Assembly: GCF_019218295.1 (NCBI RefSeq)
Contig: NZ_JAHUZF010000006.1
Span: 186,001 to 250,000 of the forward strand
Direction: 5' to 3'
DNA: 64,000 bases
DNA from: Maritimibacter sp. DP1N21-5
GTDB taxonomy: Bacteria; Pseudomonadota; Alphaproteobacteria; Rhodobacterales; Rhodobacteraceae
Below are positions 37,807 to 45,406 of the stretch, piece by piece; position 1 is the stretch's first letter, and the number at the start of each line of letters is the position of its first letter. Below the pieces are notes generated by a model, which saw only the letters and a program-made list of their open reading frames with translations, ran no database searches and was not told where the DNA came from. The position numbers were made by a program, and so were the translations under genes.

Positions 37807-37813
37807 GGAAACC

Positions 37814-38089
37814 TCAATTCGCGTTGGTCATATAAAGGATGACACCCACCGCGAGAGCGGGCACCACATAGATCAGGAGCAGGAGCTTGGGCCGGATCGA
37901 GTCGTTGTAGTCGATCATGCCCTGGGTGATGTAGGTCTGCCGTCCCACCATGTCGTGGCCATCGGGGTTTTCCGCGTCCCACTGTTTCTCGAGCTTCTCC
38001 CGCCGGACGGACCGCGAATACCACGACACGCACAGATAGATCACCGACAGCAGCAGAAATCCGAAGACGACCAGCCTTATCAATCCCAT
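37814..38089 (-). CDS. Small two-helix membrane protein, 91 residues
   Basis: Helix 1 is LIRLVVFGFLLLSVIYLCVS, helix 2 LLLLIYVVPALAVGVILYMT; between them lies a charged loop (RREKLEKQWDAENPDGHD). A perfect AGGAGGT ribosome site sits 6 bases before the ATG, so it is surely translated. It lies between the DUF1523 gene and the DUF6638-like gene with gaps of 7 and 4 bases. No family recognised. Confidence 0.8.
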   Translation of the reverse strand: MGLIRLVVFGFLLLSVIYLCVSWYSRSVRREKLEKQWDAENPDGHDMVGRQTYITQGMIDYNDSIRPKLLLLIYVVPALAVGVILYMTNAN

Positions 38090-38093
38090 CCCG

Positions 38094-39443
38094 TTACCTC
38101 CTGAGGGCCCCCCAAGGCCCGACGATGTCGATTATATCCTGTTTTGGAGCGGGCGAAACCGGCGCCGGCGATGGCTCTTCGCCCCCGAAAAGCGCCTCGC
38201 GCGCGCCTGCCTTGTTGGCGGCATAGTCACGATAGAGGAACTCGGCCACATAGTCCTTCTTGGCATCGGGCCAGCTCGCATAGGCGGAATAGAACGCCTG
38301 TTTGTGGCAAATGAAGAGCTGCCGGATATCGAGCGGCGACAGCTCGGACAGGAGCATGTTGATCAGGTCCCGGTCGGGATGATCGGGCCGCGCGCGCAGC
38401 GTGTAGAAATAGGTCGCGTCGTCCGAAGCGATGCGCGGCCAAGGCCCGCCGTTCAATGCCCATCGCACCATCTGGTTGAGCTTGAGGAACTCCTCGGGCA
38501 GGGCCGATCCCATGCGCTGGGCCAGCCGGTGCAGCGCCCGGTGGTCCATCCCGTCGATGTCCACGCCCGCCGAGGTCGCCGCATCGACGAGGATGAAGTC
38601 CATCTTCTGTCGCAGGATCGCGGCCCCGTCGACGCCCCGCGCCTTGATGATCGGCTCGACCAGGTTGTTGACCTCGAGAAAAGCCGCGATCCCGTTGCGG
38701 TCGTCCATGTCGAGCGTGGTCTCGATGGGTAGAACGCCCAGCTTGTCCTTGGGTTCGACTGCGATGGCGGCAGGCTCGGCCACGTCGCGAAACACGTAGA
38801 TGCCGCCGAAATGCGCGGTCCAGAAGTTTTCCTGGCTATAGGTCGGACGGGCGAGGTCGATGGGCTGGCGCGTGACGTCGCCGGTCTGTTTCGCCAGTTC
38901 GATCATCTCGGCGATGAGCACGTCGTCATACCAGCCGTCGGGGCTGCTCTGGAAGGTGTCGATCTTGGCCGCGAGCGCACGCGCATTGGCCACGTGGCTC
39001 TGCGTCGTATCCGCGTTCACGGTGATCTTGCGGATGTCGAAGAGGCGAGCAGGCGACGACGCCTCGAACACCGAGTTGTCGAGCTCGCCCGAGACCGCGT
39101 CATGGGCGGTCAGCGCGAAGAGCTTGGTCTCGTTCTCCTCGATGAACTTGCGCAGGATGCCGCGCGAGGTCGAGAATTTCGCGTTCAGAAGCGGCGCCTT
39201 CTTCTGCTCGGTCGTCAGGATGATGAAGAGCCGGTTGACCCCGTTGGGGTTGAGGTAAAGGTGATCGCCCAACTCCTCGCCCACCTCGTAGGAATAGCCC
39301 GAGATGTCGATATGGAACTCGTCGAGACTGGTGCGCTTGCCGGTGAGGGCGTGAAGCGCCCGGTTGTAGCGTTCGATGAGGGCGGGGGAGTCGATCCGGA
39401 TCAGGTTCCCGAACATCAGGCCGCGTTTGATGAGGCGGATCAT
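38094..39443 (-). CDS. Uncharacterised protein of the AAA cluster (DUF6638-like)
   Basis: A 449-residue soluble protein. It starts MIRLIKRGLMFGNLIRIDSP and continues with YNRALHALTGKRTSLDEFHI, DISGYSYEVGEELGDHLYLN and many charged helices; the last 30 residues are Pro-rich. I recall similar proteins annotated DUF6638 in Rhodobacteraceae, but am not certain of the number. A GAGAGG site precedes the ATG at 39443. No catalytic motif or membrane helix is visible. It shares the strand and tight spacing of the membrane genes downstream; its relation to the AAA ATPase is inferred from position. Confidence 0.75.
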   Translation of the reverse strand: MIRLIKRGLMFGNLIRIDSPALIERYNRALHALTGKRTSLDEFHIDISGYSYEVGEELGDHLYLNPNGVNRLFIILTTEQKKAPLLNAKFSTSRGILRKFIEENETKLFALTAHDAVSGELDNSVFEASSPARLFDIRKITVNADTTQSHVANARALAAKIDTFQSSPDGWYDDVLIAEMIELAKQTGDVTRQPIDLARPTYSQENFWTAHFGGIYVFRDVAEPAAIAVEPKDKLGVLPIETTLDMDDRNGIAAFLEVNNLVEPIIKARGVDGAAILRQKMDFILVDAATSAGVDIDGMDHRALHRLAQRMGSALPEEFLKLNQMVRWALNGGPWPRIASDDATYFYTLRARPDHPDRDLINMLLSELSPLDIRQLFICHKQAFYSAYASWPDAKKDYVAEFLYRDYAANKAGAREALFGGEEPSPAPVSPAPKQDIIDIVGPWGALRR

Positions 39444-39579
39444 TTTGAAACCTCTCTGCTGGGAGAGACGCAAGCCGTGCGCGCGCCTGCCCGTGGGGTG
39501 GCGCAGCCGCCGACTGAACCGCGCACTTTATCGTGACACATCATTGCGACCTCCGAGGTCCATCCCAGCCCAACCAAAG

Positions 39580-39607
39580 CGCCAGCCCGCCGGGACGGGC
39601 AGGCGCT
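39580..39607 (-). terminator. Hairpin splitting the AAA cluster
   Basis: GCGCCAGCCCG and CGGGCAGGCGC pair over 11 positions with one A-A mismatch, loop of six. It lies in the 218-base gap between the gene ending at 39662 and the one starting at 39443, so the cluster may be two transcripts. A second, smaller hairpin (GGCGCCTTCGGCGCG) follows on the plus strand. Confidence 0.5.
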
Positions 39608-39661
39608 CGCACGGCGCCTTCGGCGCGCATCGTGCGGGGGAAGGGATTGAGTTCAGTGTGG

Positions 39662-40144
39662 TCATCTCAGTTCATCAATCTTTGCTAGATCAGCTTTCAG
39701 TCTTTCCCATTCGCGTTTCAAAATGCGCTGACCTGTAGCGTATAGCGCCGTGCGATTCTCTGCCTCACTCGCAATTGGATTGAGCATTGCCTGTCTCAAA
39801 TTTTCGTAGTCAGGATCGTCCGGGTTCATTCGCATCAATATTTTTGCGTTGACCTCGACAGCTTCGCGCCGAGCGTTTGGCATCGCCTGAATTTCCGCGT
39901 TCCAGTGGAGAGCGGTATATGCCGCAATGTCATTTCTTAAACCTTCAATCCAAGCCTGACGGTATTCGCTTAAGCGCAACTGCCGCTGCAATTCTCGCTC
40001 GGACAAACGCTCGCGCGCTGCCCGTTTTTCGTTCGAACGTGTTGTCCACCAAGTCACAAGTGCAGTTAAAATTGGGATGGCCAAGATCGTCACAAGTTCT
40101 TTGTGGCTTGCTAGCCATTCGTTCACGGTGTTGACAAATTCCAT
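39662..40144 (-). CDS. One-helix membrane protein with long cytoplasmic tail, 160 residues, low G+C
   Basis: MEFVNTVNEWLASHKELVTI leads into a helix (ILAIPILTALVTWWTTR, about residues 21-37), then a basic, strongly helical tail (EKRAARERLSERELQRQLRL, SEYRQAWIEGLRNDIAAYTA). Its base composition is far lower in G+C than its neighbours, suggesting later acquisition. The ATG at 40144 overlaps the stop of the preceding gene (ATGA). The motif around YRQAWIEGLRNDIA is common in small bacterial membrane proteins of no known function. Confidence 0.75.
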   Translation of the reverse strand: MEFVNTVNEWLASHKELVTILAIPILTALVTWWTTRSNEKRAARERLSERELQRQLRLSEYRQAWIEGLRNDIAAYTALHWNAEIQAMPNARREAVEVNAKILMRMNPDDPDYENLRQAMLNPIASEAENRTALYATGQRILKREWERLKADLAKIDELR

Positions 40145-40485
40145 CAAACCGCCCTCCGTCCCCTTCTAAACCCCACAAAAAACCCAAACACATACACCGC
40201 AATCACGCCCATCGTCGCCGCAAAGGCCGCCGTGTGAAGCTGCCCTCCACAGACGGCGCTCACATCCATCCCGGCCCGATCGTAGAACCACCCGGAGACC
40301 ACCGCGAGCCGCGATGCCGCCTGCAACACGGCCAGTGACACCAGAATGGCCAAGGCGATCTTGAGCCCGTTGGCCTCGCCCATCCGGCCCACGATGCCGC
40401 CAACGATCCACGCGGCGATGCCAACCACCACGGCCACGACCAATGTGACCCAGATCAGCGTTCCGCAATTCTCGAACCCCGTCAC
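40144..40485 (-). CDS. Small membrane protein with about three helices, 113 residues
   Basis: Starts at GTG 40485, overlapping the stop of the previous gene (GTGA): MTGFENCGTLIWVTLVVAVV. Helices are roughly LIWVTLVVAVVVGIAAWIVG, IALAILVSLAVLQAASRLAV and TMGVIAVYVFGFFVGF, ending in a basic RRGRRAV tail. An upstream ATG would overlap the previous gene by 50 bases. It is one of three coupled small membrane proteins behind the AAA ATPase. No family recognised. Confidence 0.7.
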   Translation of the reverse strand: MTGFENCGTLIWVTLVVAVVVGIAAWIVGGIVGRMGEANGLKIALAILVSLAVLQAASRLAVVSGWFYDRAGMDVSAVCGGQLHTAAFAATMGVIAVYVFGFFVGFRRGRRAV

Positions 40486-40769
40486 AGGCTCCCCTTCCGG
40501 CCCTTGCGGCCCATCACATATCCTCCGACCCACATTGGCGCGCAGAGCAGCGCCAGCACGGCACCGACCAGCGCGCCCGAGAACCCCGGCTCGTCGAAAC
40601 CCTCGCCCACCGGCACCTGCGTGTTGGTCACGGAGAACCAGACCGCGACACCCACCACCGGCACCGCCGCGATGCCCGCGAGCACGGCCCAGGGTGCCCC
40701 CGCCCGGCCCGTGCCCCAGGCGACGGTCCCCAGCATCAGGCCAAGGCAGAGGATCAGGACGATCGTCAT
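40482..40769 (-). CDS. Small membrane protein with three helices, 95 residues
   Basis: Helices: IVLILCLGLMLGTVAWGTG, WAVLAGIAAVPVVGVAVWFS and FSGALVGAVLALLCAPMWVG, then a basic end (GRKGRKGSL). The ATG at 40769 overlaps the stop of the AAA ATPase gene by four bases, so its synthesis is coupled to the ATPase. Not recognised. Confidence 0.75.
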   Translation of the reverse strand: MTIVLILCLGLMLGTVAWGTGRAGAPWAVLAGIAAVPVVGVAVWFSVTNTQVPVGEGFDEPGFSGALVGAVLALLCAPMWVGGYVMGRKGRKGSL

Positions 40770-42700
40770 CCTTTGCCCTCGAGGTAGCGCCGCTTGGCCT
40801 CTTCCGTCAGACCGAATTCGCGCACCATCTTGGCGATGGCGGCCTCGTCCGACTTGTCGGCATAGCGGAATTCGCTGTCGGCGTAACGGTTTATCTCCTG
40901 AATGACCATGTCGATGGTGATCGGCTGGCGCAGGTCCGAGATCATCGCCGATTTCTCGTCATAGGATTTGAAGAGGAACAGCTCGGGCTCCTCCATCCAT
41001 TCGTCCGGCAATTCGAAATCCATCGCCCGCACCTTCACCGCATCGGTGATGTTCTTGATCGCGCGGCCCGTGAACCGTGGGTCAGCCTCCTGAATGGCCT
41101 TGAGATAGGTGCCGAGCTTGGCGATCGTGTCGAGCGCCCCGATCTGACCCGAGACCCGGTCGAACACCTCGAGCAGTCCCGCCTCATGCGGCTTGGAATG
41201 CCCCTCGAAACTCGCCGCCACCGCGCGCTTGATCTCCTGCGCCGCGTAAAGCTCGTGATCCCCCAGCGGAATGTCGTGCCGCTTGCCCATGAGAAGCGCG
41301 AGGATGTCGATGTAATCCTCCCGCGTCTGAGGCCCGTCGACGAGGAAGCGCGCGCCGGCCCGCTGGCGCAGGGCGTCGTCCACGTTCTCGGGGAAGTTCG
41401 AGAACATGCCGAAGGTGCAATTGCCCCGGACCACGGTATTGGCGCCCGCAAAGGCCTCCATGAAGACGGCCGTGACCTCCTGCTGCCCTGCGGAGGACTG
41501 CCGGTCTCCGCGCTTGCCTGCGATCTGGTCGATGTCGTCGATGGTGCCGAAGCCGATCACGCTGGGGTCGAGCACATTGTTGACGAAGGCCTTGGCGTTC
41601 TGCCCCGACTTGCCCTGGTAGCTGTCGATATTGTCGATGCCGAAGTTCTGGTAACGAAAGGCATAGCCCGCGGTCTCGCAATAGCCCGAAATGAGCCCCG
41701 CCATCATCTGGATCAGCGTCGTCTTGCCCGTCCCCGGAGCACCGTCGCCCATGAAGGTGAAGATGAAGCCGCCCAGCTCGGCAAAAGGGTTCAGCTTCCG
41801 CTCGAAATCATAGGCCATCAGCATCTTGGCGAGCTTCATGGCCTGATACTTTGCGATATGGTTTCCCACGACCTCATGCGGCTTCTTGAACTGCATGGTC
41901 AGCGTCGTGCCGCGCGCCTTCCGGCTCGCCGTGAACCCCGAGATCGTGAAATCGTCCGCCTCGACCCGGTAATTCGCGCCGGTGAAGGCCGCGAGCCGGG
42001 GCGCGTCCTGCGCCCGCAGCGACACCTTCTCCATCAGCGCCTCGGCAAAGGCGAGCACCGACGCGACCAGCCTCGGCTCGTCCGTCGCATGAGCGGCGAT
42101 CACCTGATCCAGCTCCCACAGCGCGCCCCCGAGTGCGAGAAGCGCATTGTCGGTGAGGACCTCCTCCGGACTGCCAACCTCGACGGTCACTTCGCTGGCA
42201 TGCGGCGCTAGGAGAAAGGCGGTGGCATTTGCGAAGACCCCCAGAACCACAAGCGCCTCTGCCGCGAGAAGCTCGGTGAACGCCACCTTCTTGTCGGCCC
42301 CAAGGCTCCCTGCAAGGTTCGCCTTCTTCAGTTCGGCAAGACCGGTCTGCCCGGAAAACCCTTCACCGACCGCAAGCGCGATGGCGATCGCGCGGCGCAG
42401 ACCGTGAAGCACCGTGGCCTCGATGGGGGACACCAACGGATCCTCCCCGCCGGCCGCTTCGATCCGCTCGGACAGCCGCACCCCGTCGGGCCGCGCCGTC
42501 GAGCGTGTCACCAGCCCCGGCGTGGTCGAGCGAAACCGACGACCAGTCGAAATCCCCGGCGAACGCTCCACCGGGGCCTCAGCCGCCGGTTTGCCAATCC
42601 TCGGGGCATGGTCGAACCCCTCGAGCATGCCGGCCGCCGCACCGTAATGCGCCCGGATCTCCTCTTCCCGAAGCTCCATCAGATCGGCCGGCCTGCTCAT
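40766..42700 (-). CDS. AAA+ ATPase of the uncharacterised cluster
   Basis: A 644-residue protein. Residues 1-90 are Pro/Arg-rich and probably disordered; 90-300 form a helical/mixed domain (VGEGFSGQTGLAELKKANLA, SGFTASRKARGTTLTMQFKK). The AAA+ module starts near 300: Walker A MGDGAPGTGKTTLIQMM (318-330), Walker B IGFGTIDDIDQIAGKRGDR with Asp 389 where classical AAA proteins have the catalytic Glu, and a second region of homology GMFSNFPENVDDALRQRAGA with candidate arginine fingers. This is closest to classical AAA proteins (Vps4/katanin type), which remodel protein assemblies. It is directly coupled to three small membrane proteins. Target unknown; a membrane-linked remodelling role is inference. 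Confidence 0.85.
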   Translation of the reverse strand: MSRPADLMELREEEIRAHYGAAAGMLEGFDHAPRIGKPAAEAPVERSPGISTGRRFRSTTPGLVTRSTARPDGVRLSERIEAAGGEDPLVSPIEATVLHGLRRAIAIALAVGEGFSGQTGLAELKKANLAGSLGADKKVAFTELLAAEALVVLGVFANATAFLLAPHASEVTVEVGSPEEVLTDNALLALGGALWELDQVIAAHATDEPRLVASVLAFAEALMEKVSLRAQDAPRLAAFTGANYRVEADDFTISGFTASRKARGTTLTMQFKKPHEVVGNHIAKYQAMKLAKMLMAYDFERKLNPFAELGGFIFTFMGDGAPGTGKTTLIQMMAGLISGYCETAGYAFRYQNFGIDNIDSYQGKSGQNAKAFVNNVLDPSVIGFGTIDDIDQIAGKRGDRQSSAGQQEVTAVFMEAFAGANTVVRGNCTFGMFSNFPENVDDALRQRAGARFLVDGPQTREDYIDILALLMGKRHDIPLGDHELYAAQEIKRAVAASFEGHSKPHEAGLLEVFDRVSGQIGALDTIAKLGTYLKAIQEADPRFTGRAIKNITDAVKVRAMDFELPDEWMEEPELFLFKSYDEKSAMISDLRQPITIDMVIQEINRYADSEFRYADKSDEAAIAKMVREFGLTEEAKRRYLEGKG

Positions 42701-42710
42701 GCGCTCATCC

Positions 42711-42793
42711 CTTCACTGCTTCATAAATACCTTGGGGGTGCGGGGGCAAAGCCCCCGCGTCGGTCGGCTTTCGCGCAAGCGAAAGTCGAAACC
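42711..42793 (-). repeat. Hairpin-plus-tail element, copy 3 (83 bp)
   Basis: On the minus strand it matches 46691-46773 at 77 of 83 positions: a hairpin around TTTCGCTTGCGCGAAA, a stronger one GCGGGGGCTTTGCCCCCGC, then a tail with GTATTTATGAAGCAGTGAAG. It lies in the 101-base gap between the two same-strand genes ending at 42802 and starting at 42700, and may attenuate transcription into the AAA gene. Confidence 0.85.
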
Positions 42794-42801
42794 ATAGCCC
42801 C

Positions 42802-43938
42802 TTACCGATAGCTCAACACCCGGCCACCCTTGCCCACCACGAATTTCCGAACCTCCCGAAACCCGGGAGGCGTCTTTTCTGCCAACACCTGGAACGGCCG
42901 CTCCGGCAAGATCACAGCCCGCTCGGTCGAGGTTGCGCCGGTGTCCACGCCGCGTCCCGCGAACGGGTCCAGAGCGAAGATCTGGCGTTCGACCGTGCCG
43001 AACCAGCCCGACTTCTCCTGTTCCACCCGCTCGCTCTTCAGGTCCTCGACCGTCCAGGCCAGTGCCCAGTCCTCGCCCTCGGGCGCGCGGGCCTCGGCAA
43101 GCACTTCGCGCAGGGGACCCGATTGATGCGTGTAGGCGTGGGAATACATCGGTCCCACGTGAAACCGGCGCAGCCGCTTGGGGTGGAGGTCCGCGAAATC
43201 CCGGTCGAAACCCGAGGCGATGGTGACGAGCTTCAGCCCCGCCATGCCCTGCGCCATGAGGTGTCCCTGCACCTCCGGCCAGCGTTTCTCGTCCTTGGGA
43301 AGCGCGGTGCGCCCGGTGTCCTCGACCTCGAGAAGATAGATCGTCGGCAGGTTCACCGTGGAATCGTAGCTTGCCCAATGCAGGAGGTAGCGCCGCCTTG
43401 GATCGCGCCCCTCGGAGAGATTGCCGAGCCAGACGGTATCGGGGTGCATCTGCGGCCAGAACAGGCTGCCTTTCAGAAGCTCCTCGTAATAAAGCCGCTG
43501 GGACAGGGCGTACTGCCGTTCGAGCGGCACCTTCAACTCGCCGACGATCTCGCGCACCATCTGGTCCTTGAGGCTCTGGACCGTGGGCAAACCTTTGAGA
43601 TGGACCTCGGCCTGCGCCGCATCGGCGGCCATCTGGAGAAGCTCGGCATGAACAGGAAAGCCGCTTTCCTCGCGGTCGAAAGTCAGCTTGCCGGACCCGA
43701 CGATGCGGCCCGACATGTGATACTTGTTGGCCAGCGCCCGGAAGCTGTGGCCGAGCGCGATGATATAGCGGGCGAGCACGGCAACATCGTCGCGCGACAG
43801 GGTGCCTTCGGCTTCCATCTGGCCCGCGACGCGGGCGAGGTGGCCGGTGATCGCCTCCCATTTCTTGAAGTAGCGCCGGGTGACCTGCGTGTCTTCGAGG
43901 TCCATGTGGTCGCGGGTAAGGTCGCCGGTCTCGGGCAT
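42802..43938 (-). CDS. Uncharacterised soluble protein of the AAA cluster, 378 residues
   Basis: No signal peptide or membrane helix. The N-terminal half is helical (YFKKWEAITGHLARVAGQME, VAVLARYIIALGHSFRALAN); the middle contains SLKDQMVREIVGELKVPLER, LYYEELLKGSLFWPQMHPDT and a strand-rich part (HWASYDSTVNLPTIYLLEVE); the C-terminus is basic (FREVRKFVVGKGGRVLSYR). I recognise no catalytic motif. It lies 14 bases after the two-helix gene and 63 after the coiled-coil gene upstream counted through it, so the three are cotranscribed. Likely an adaptor or structural partner of the AAA ATPase; that is inference. Confidence 0.75.
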   Translation of the reverse strand: MPETGDLTRDHMDLEDTQVTRRYFKKWEAITGHLARVAGQMEAEGTLSRDDVAVLARYIIALGHSFRALANKYHMSGRIVGSGKLTFDREESGFPVHAELLQMAADAAQAEVHLKGLPTVQSLKDQMVREIVGELKVPLERQYALSQRLYYEELLKGSLFWPQMHPDTVWLGNLSEGRDPRRRYLLHWASYDSTVNLPTIYLLEVEDTGRTALPKDEKRWPEVQGHLMAQGMAGLKLVTIASGFDRDFADLHPKRLRRFHVGPMYSHAYTHQSGPLREVLAEARAPEGEDWALAWTVEDLKSERVEQEKSGWFGTVERQIFALDPFAGRGVDTGATSTERAVILPERPFQVLAEKTPPGFREVRKFVVGKGGRVLSYR

Positions 43939-43952
43939 CGCCTGTGCCTGTC

Positions 43953-44168
43953 CTATCTCTGCGAGCCGCCCGCGCCCTTGCGCGCGCGTCGATCCCTGAT
44001 CCAGAGCCAGCCGCCGACGAGCGTGATCGCCGCGAGCGCCACGGCCGTCGTGAGGCCCGCAAGGCTGTCAAAGCCCGCGCGCATCCCGACGAGCGCCGTC
44101 GGTGCGACGCTCATCACCAGAAGCGCCGCAAAGGCGACGCCGGTCAGGATGGCGAGGGCAAGCTTCAT
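43953..44168 (-). CDS. Small two-helix membrane protein, 71 residues
   Basis: MKLALAILTGVAFAALLVMS and LTTAVALAAITLVGGWLWIR are two membrane helices in a hairpin, followed by a basic tail (DRRARKGAGGSQR). Positive-inside bias puts both ends in the cytoplasm. It lies nine bases after the coiled-coil gene. No family recognised. Confidence 0.75.
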   Translation of the reverse strand: MKLALAILTGVAFAALLVMSVAPTALVGMRAGFDSLAGLTTAVALAAITLVGGWLWIRDRRARKGAGGSQR

Positions 44169-44177
44169 GCCGGGTCC

Positions 44178-45257
44178 TCACGCACCGTAGAGGTTCTTGT
44201 CGTGTTTCTCGACAATCGCCTGAAAACGGCGGGCAAAGCGTTCATCGGCCTTGGCCTTGGCTTCCAGCACCTCCCGGGCGAAGACCATGTGTTCTTCGTG
44301 CGCTTCCATCATGTCGGCCATCTTCTGGTTGGTCGCGGTGCCGATGGCGGCCATGGCGGCCTGGGCTTCCTTGTCGGTCTGCACGCCGATCTCGTTGATC
44401 CGGTGCGCCACGTCCTGCTGCTGCGCGGTCTTGAGTGACTTGGACAGCGCATCGTAGAGCACCACGCGTTGCTTCGTGTCGGTCTGGAGCTTGTTGATAA
44501 GCACCATCTGCGTCGCCGCCTGGTTCTGGAGGCTGTCGACCCAGGTCTTGCCCTTTTCGATATAGCGTTCGAGCGTCTGGGAGCGGGCCAGTTTCACCTG
44601 CTCCTGCTGGACGAGGTCGTTGTACTTCGCATTGAGCTCGGCCAGGTCGCCTTCGAGCTTCGTGCGGGCGGCGGCATCCTGTTCCATCGAAATCCGGTTC
44701 TCGAGTTCGATGATGCGCGGGTCCATGGCGACGATCTCGGCACGGTGGCTTTCCAACTCGCCGACCACCAGTTCACGTTCATCGAGCGTCTCGGTCAGGT
44801 TTCCCTCCACCTTGGTCTTCTGTTCGTTGAGCATGTTGAGCTGGTTTTGCAGAAGCTGCACGATGACGTCCGACTTCGCGATCAGGTCCTGGAGCTTGTC
44901 GTCGATCGAGGCCGTGCGCATCCGTTCCTGGCGCAGCGCTTCGGAGCGGTGCTTGGAGAACACGCCGACGAAGCTTTCCCAGCCGGTTTTCGAGCGCATT
45001 TCGTCGAAGTCCTTGGAGAATCCGGCCGTGATGTCGTCGAGCCCCATGATCAGTTCGGCGATGTTCGCGTTCATCACGTTGGTATGGGCGTGGACATCGT
45101 CCAGTGTCGCGTTCTCGATGTCGATGGCGATATCCTCGCCCGACTTCATCCGCGCGCGGGCGGCTTCGATGCGGCTGGTGAGTTCGGTGATCTTGGCCTG
45201 GGCTTCGGCCACTTGAGTCTGGCTTTCCTTGATCTGGGTATCGAGATTGGCGGCCAT
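44178..45257 (-). CDS. Long coiled-coil protein heading the AAA cluster, 359 residues
   Basis: Almost wholly helical: TQIKESQTQVAEAQAKITEL, LQDLIAKSDVIVQLLQNQLN, ELESHRAEIVAMDPRIIELE, LEGDLAELNAKYNDLVQQEQ and LQTDTKQRVVLYDALSKSLK show heptad patterns; there is no signal peptide or membrane helix. Length and character recall TelA-type toxic-anion proteins or PspA/ESCRT-III-like polymers, but I cannot assign it to either by eye. Start ATG 45257 follows AGGGAAG. It is first in the operon with a palindrome upstream (45277-45292). A coiled-coil protein with an AAA ATPase and membrane proteins suggests a remodelled assembly on the inner membrane; hypothesis only. Confidence 0.8.
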   Translation of the reverse strand: MAANLDTQIKESQTQVAEAQAKITELTSRIEAARARMKSGEDIAIDIENATLDDVHAHTNVMNANIAELIMGLDDITAGFSKDFDEMRSKTGWESFVGVFSKHRSEALRQERMRTASIDDKLQDLIAKSDVIVQLLQNQLNMLNEQKTKVEGNLTETLDERELVVGELESHRAEIVAMDPRIIELENRISMEQDAAARTKLEGDLAELNAKYNDLVQQEQVKLARSQTLERYIEKGKTWVDSLQNQAATQMVLINKLQTDTKQRVVLYDALSKSLKTAQQQDVAHRINEIGVQTDKEAQAAMAAIGTATNQKMADMMEAHEEHMVFAREVLEAKAKADERFARRFQAIVEKHDKNLYGA

Positions 45258-45276
45258 GATCTTCCCTGTCGTATCT

Positions 45277-45292
45277 ACAAGTTAAAGCTTGT
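45277..45292. promoter_or_regulatory. Palindrome upstream of the AAA cluster
   Basis: ACAAG, six bases, CTTGT: inverted repeat in an AT-rich stretch (45270-45310) 20 bases upstream of the coiled-coil gene start. It probably overlaps the promoter of the cluster. Confidence 0.45.
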
Positions 45293-45406
45293 TACATTTA
45301 TCTATCTAGTGAGCCTATCCCGCCCCGCAAGGAGCGTCACCCCCGGTTTTGCGTGGCCGTGCGATTTGGCGATTGTCGGCGGTGGGCATTTTGCTAGCCT
45401 GAGGCC

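Noticed and set aside
42713..44071. Minus-strand frame of 452 codons
   Set aside because: Shifted frame of the 378-residue cluster protein; Arg-rich with no hydrophobic core, and the other frame has a normal composition and start.
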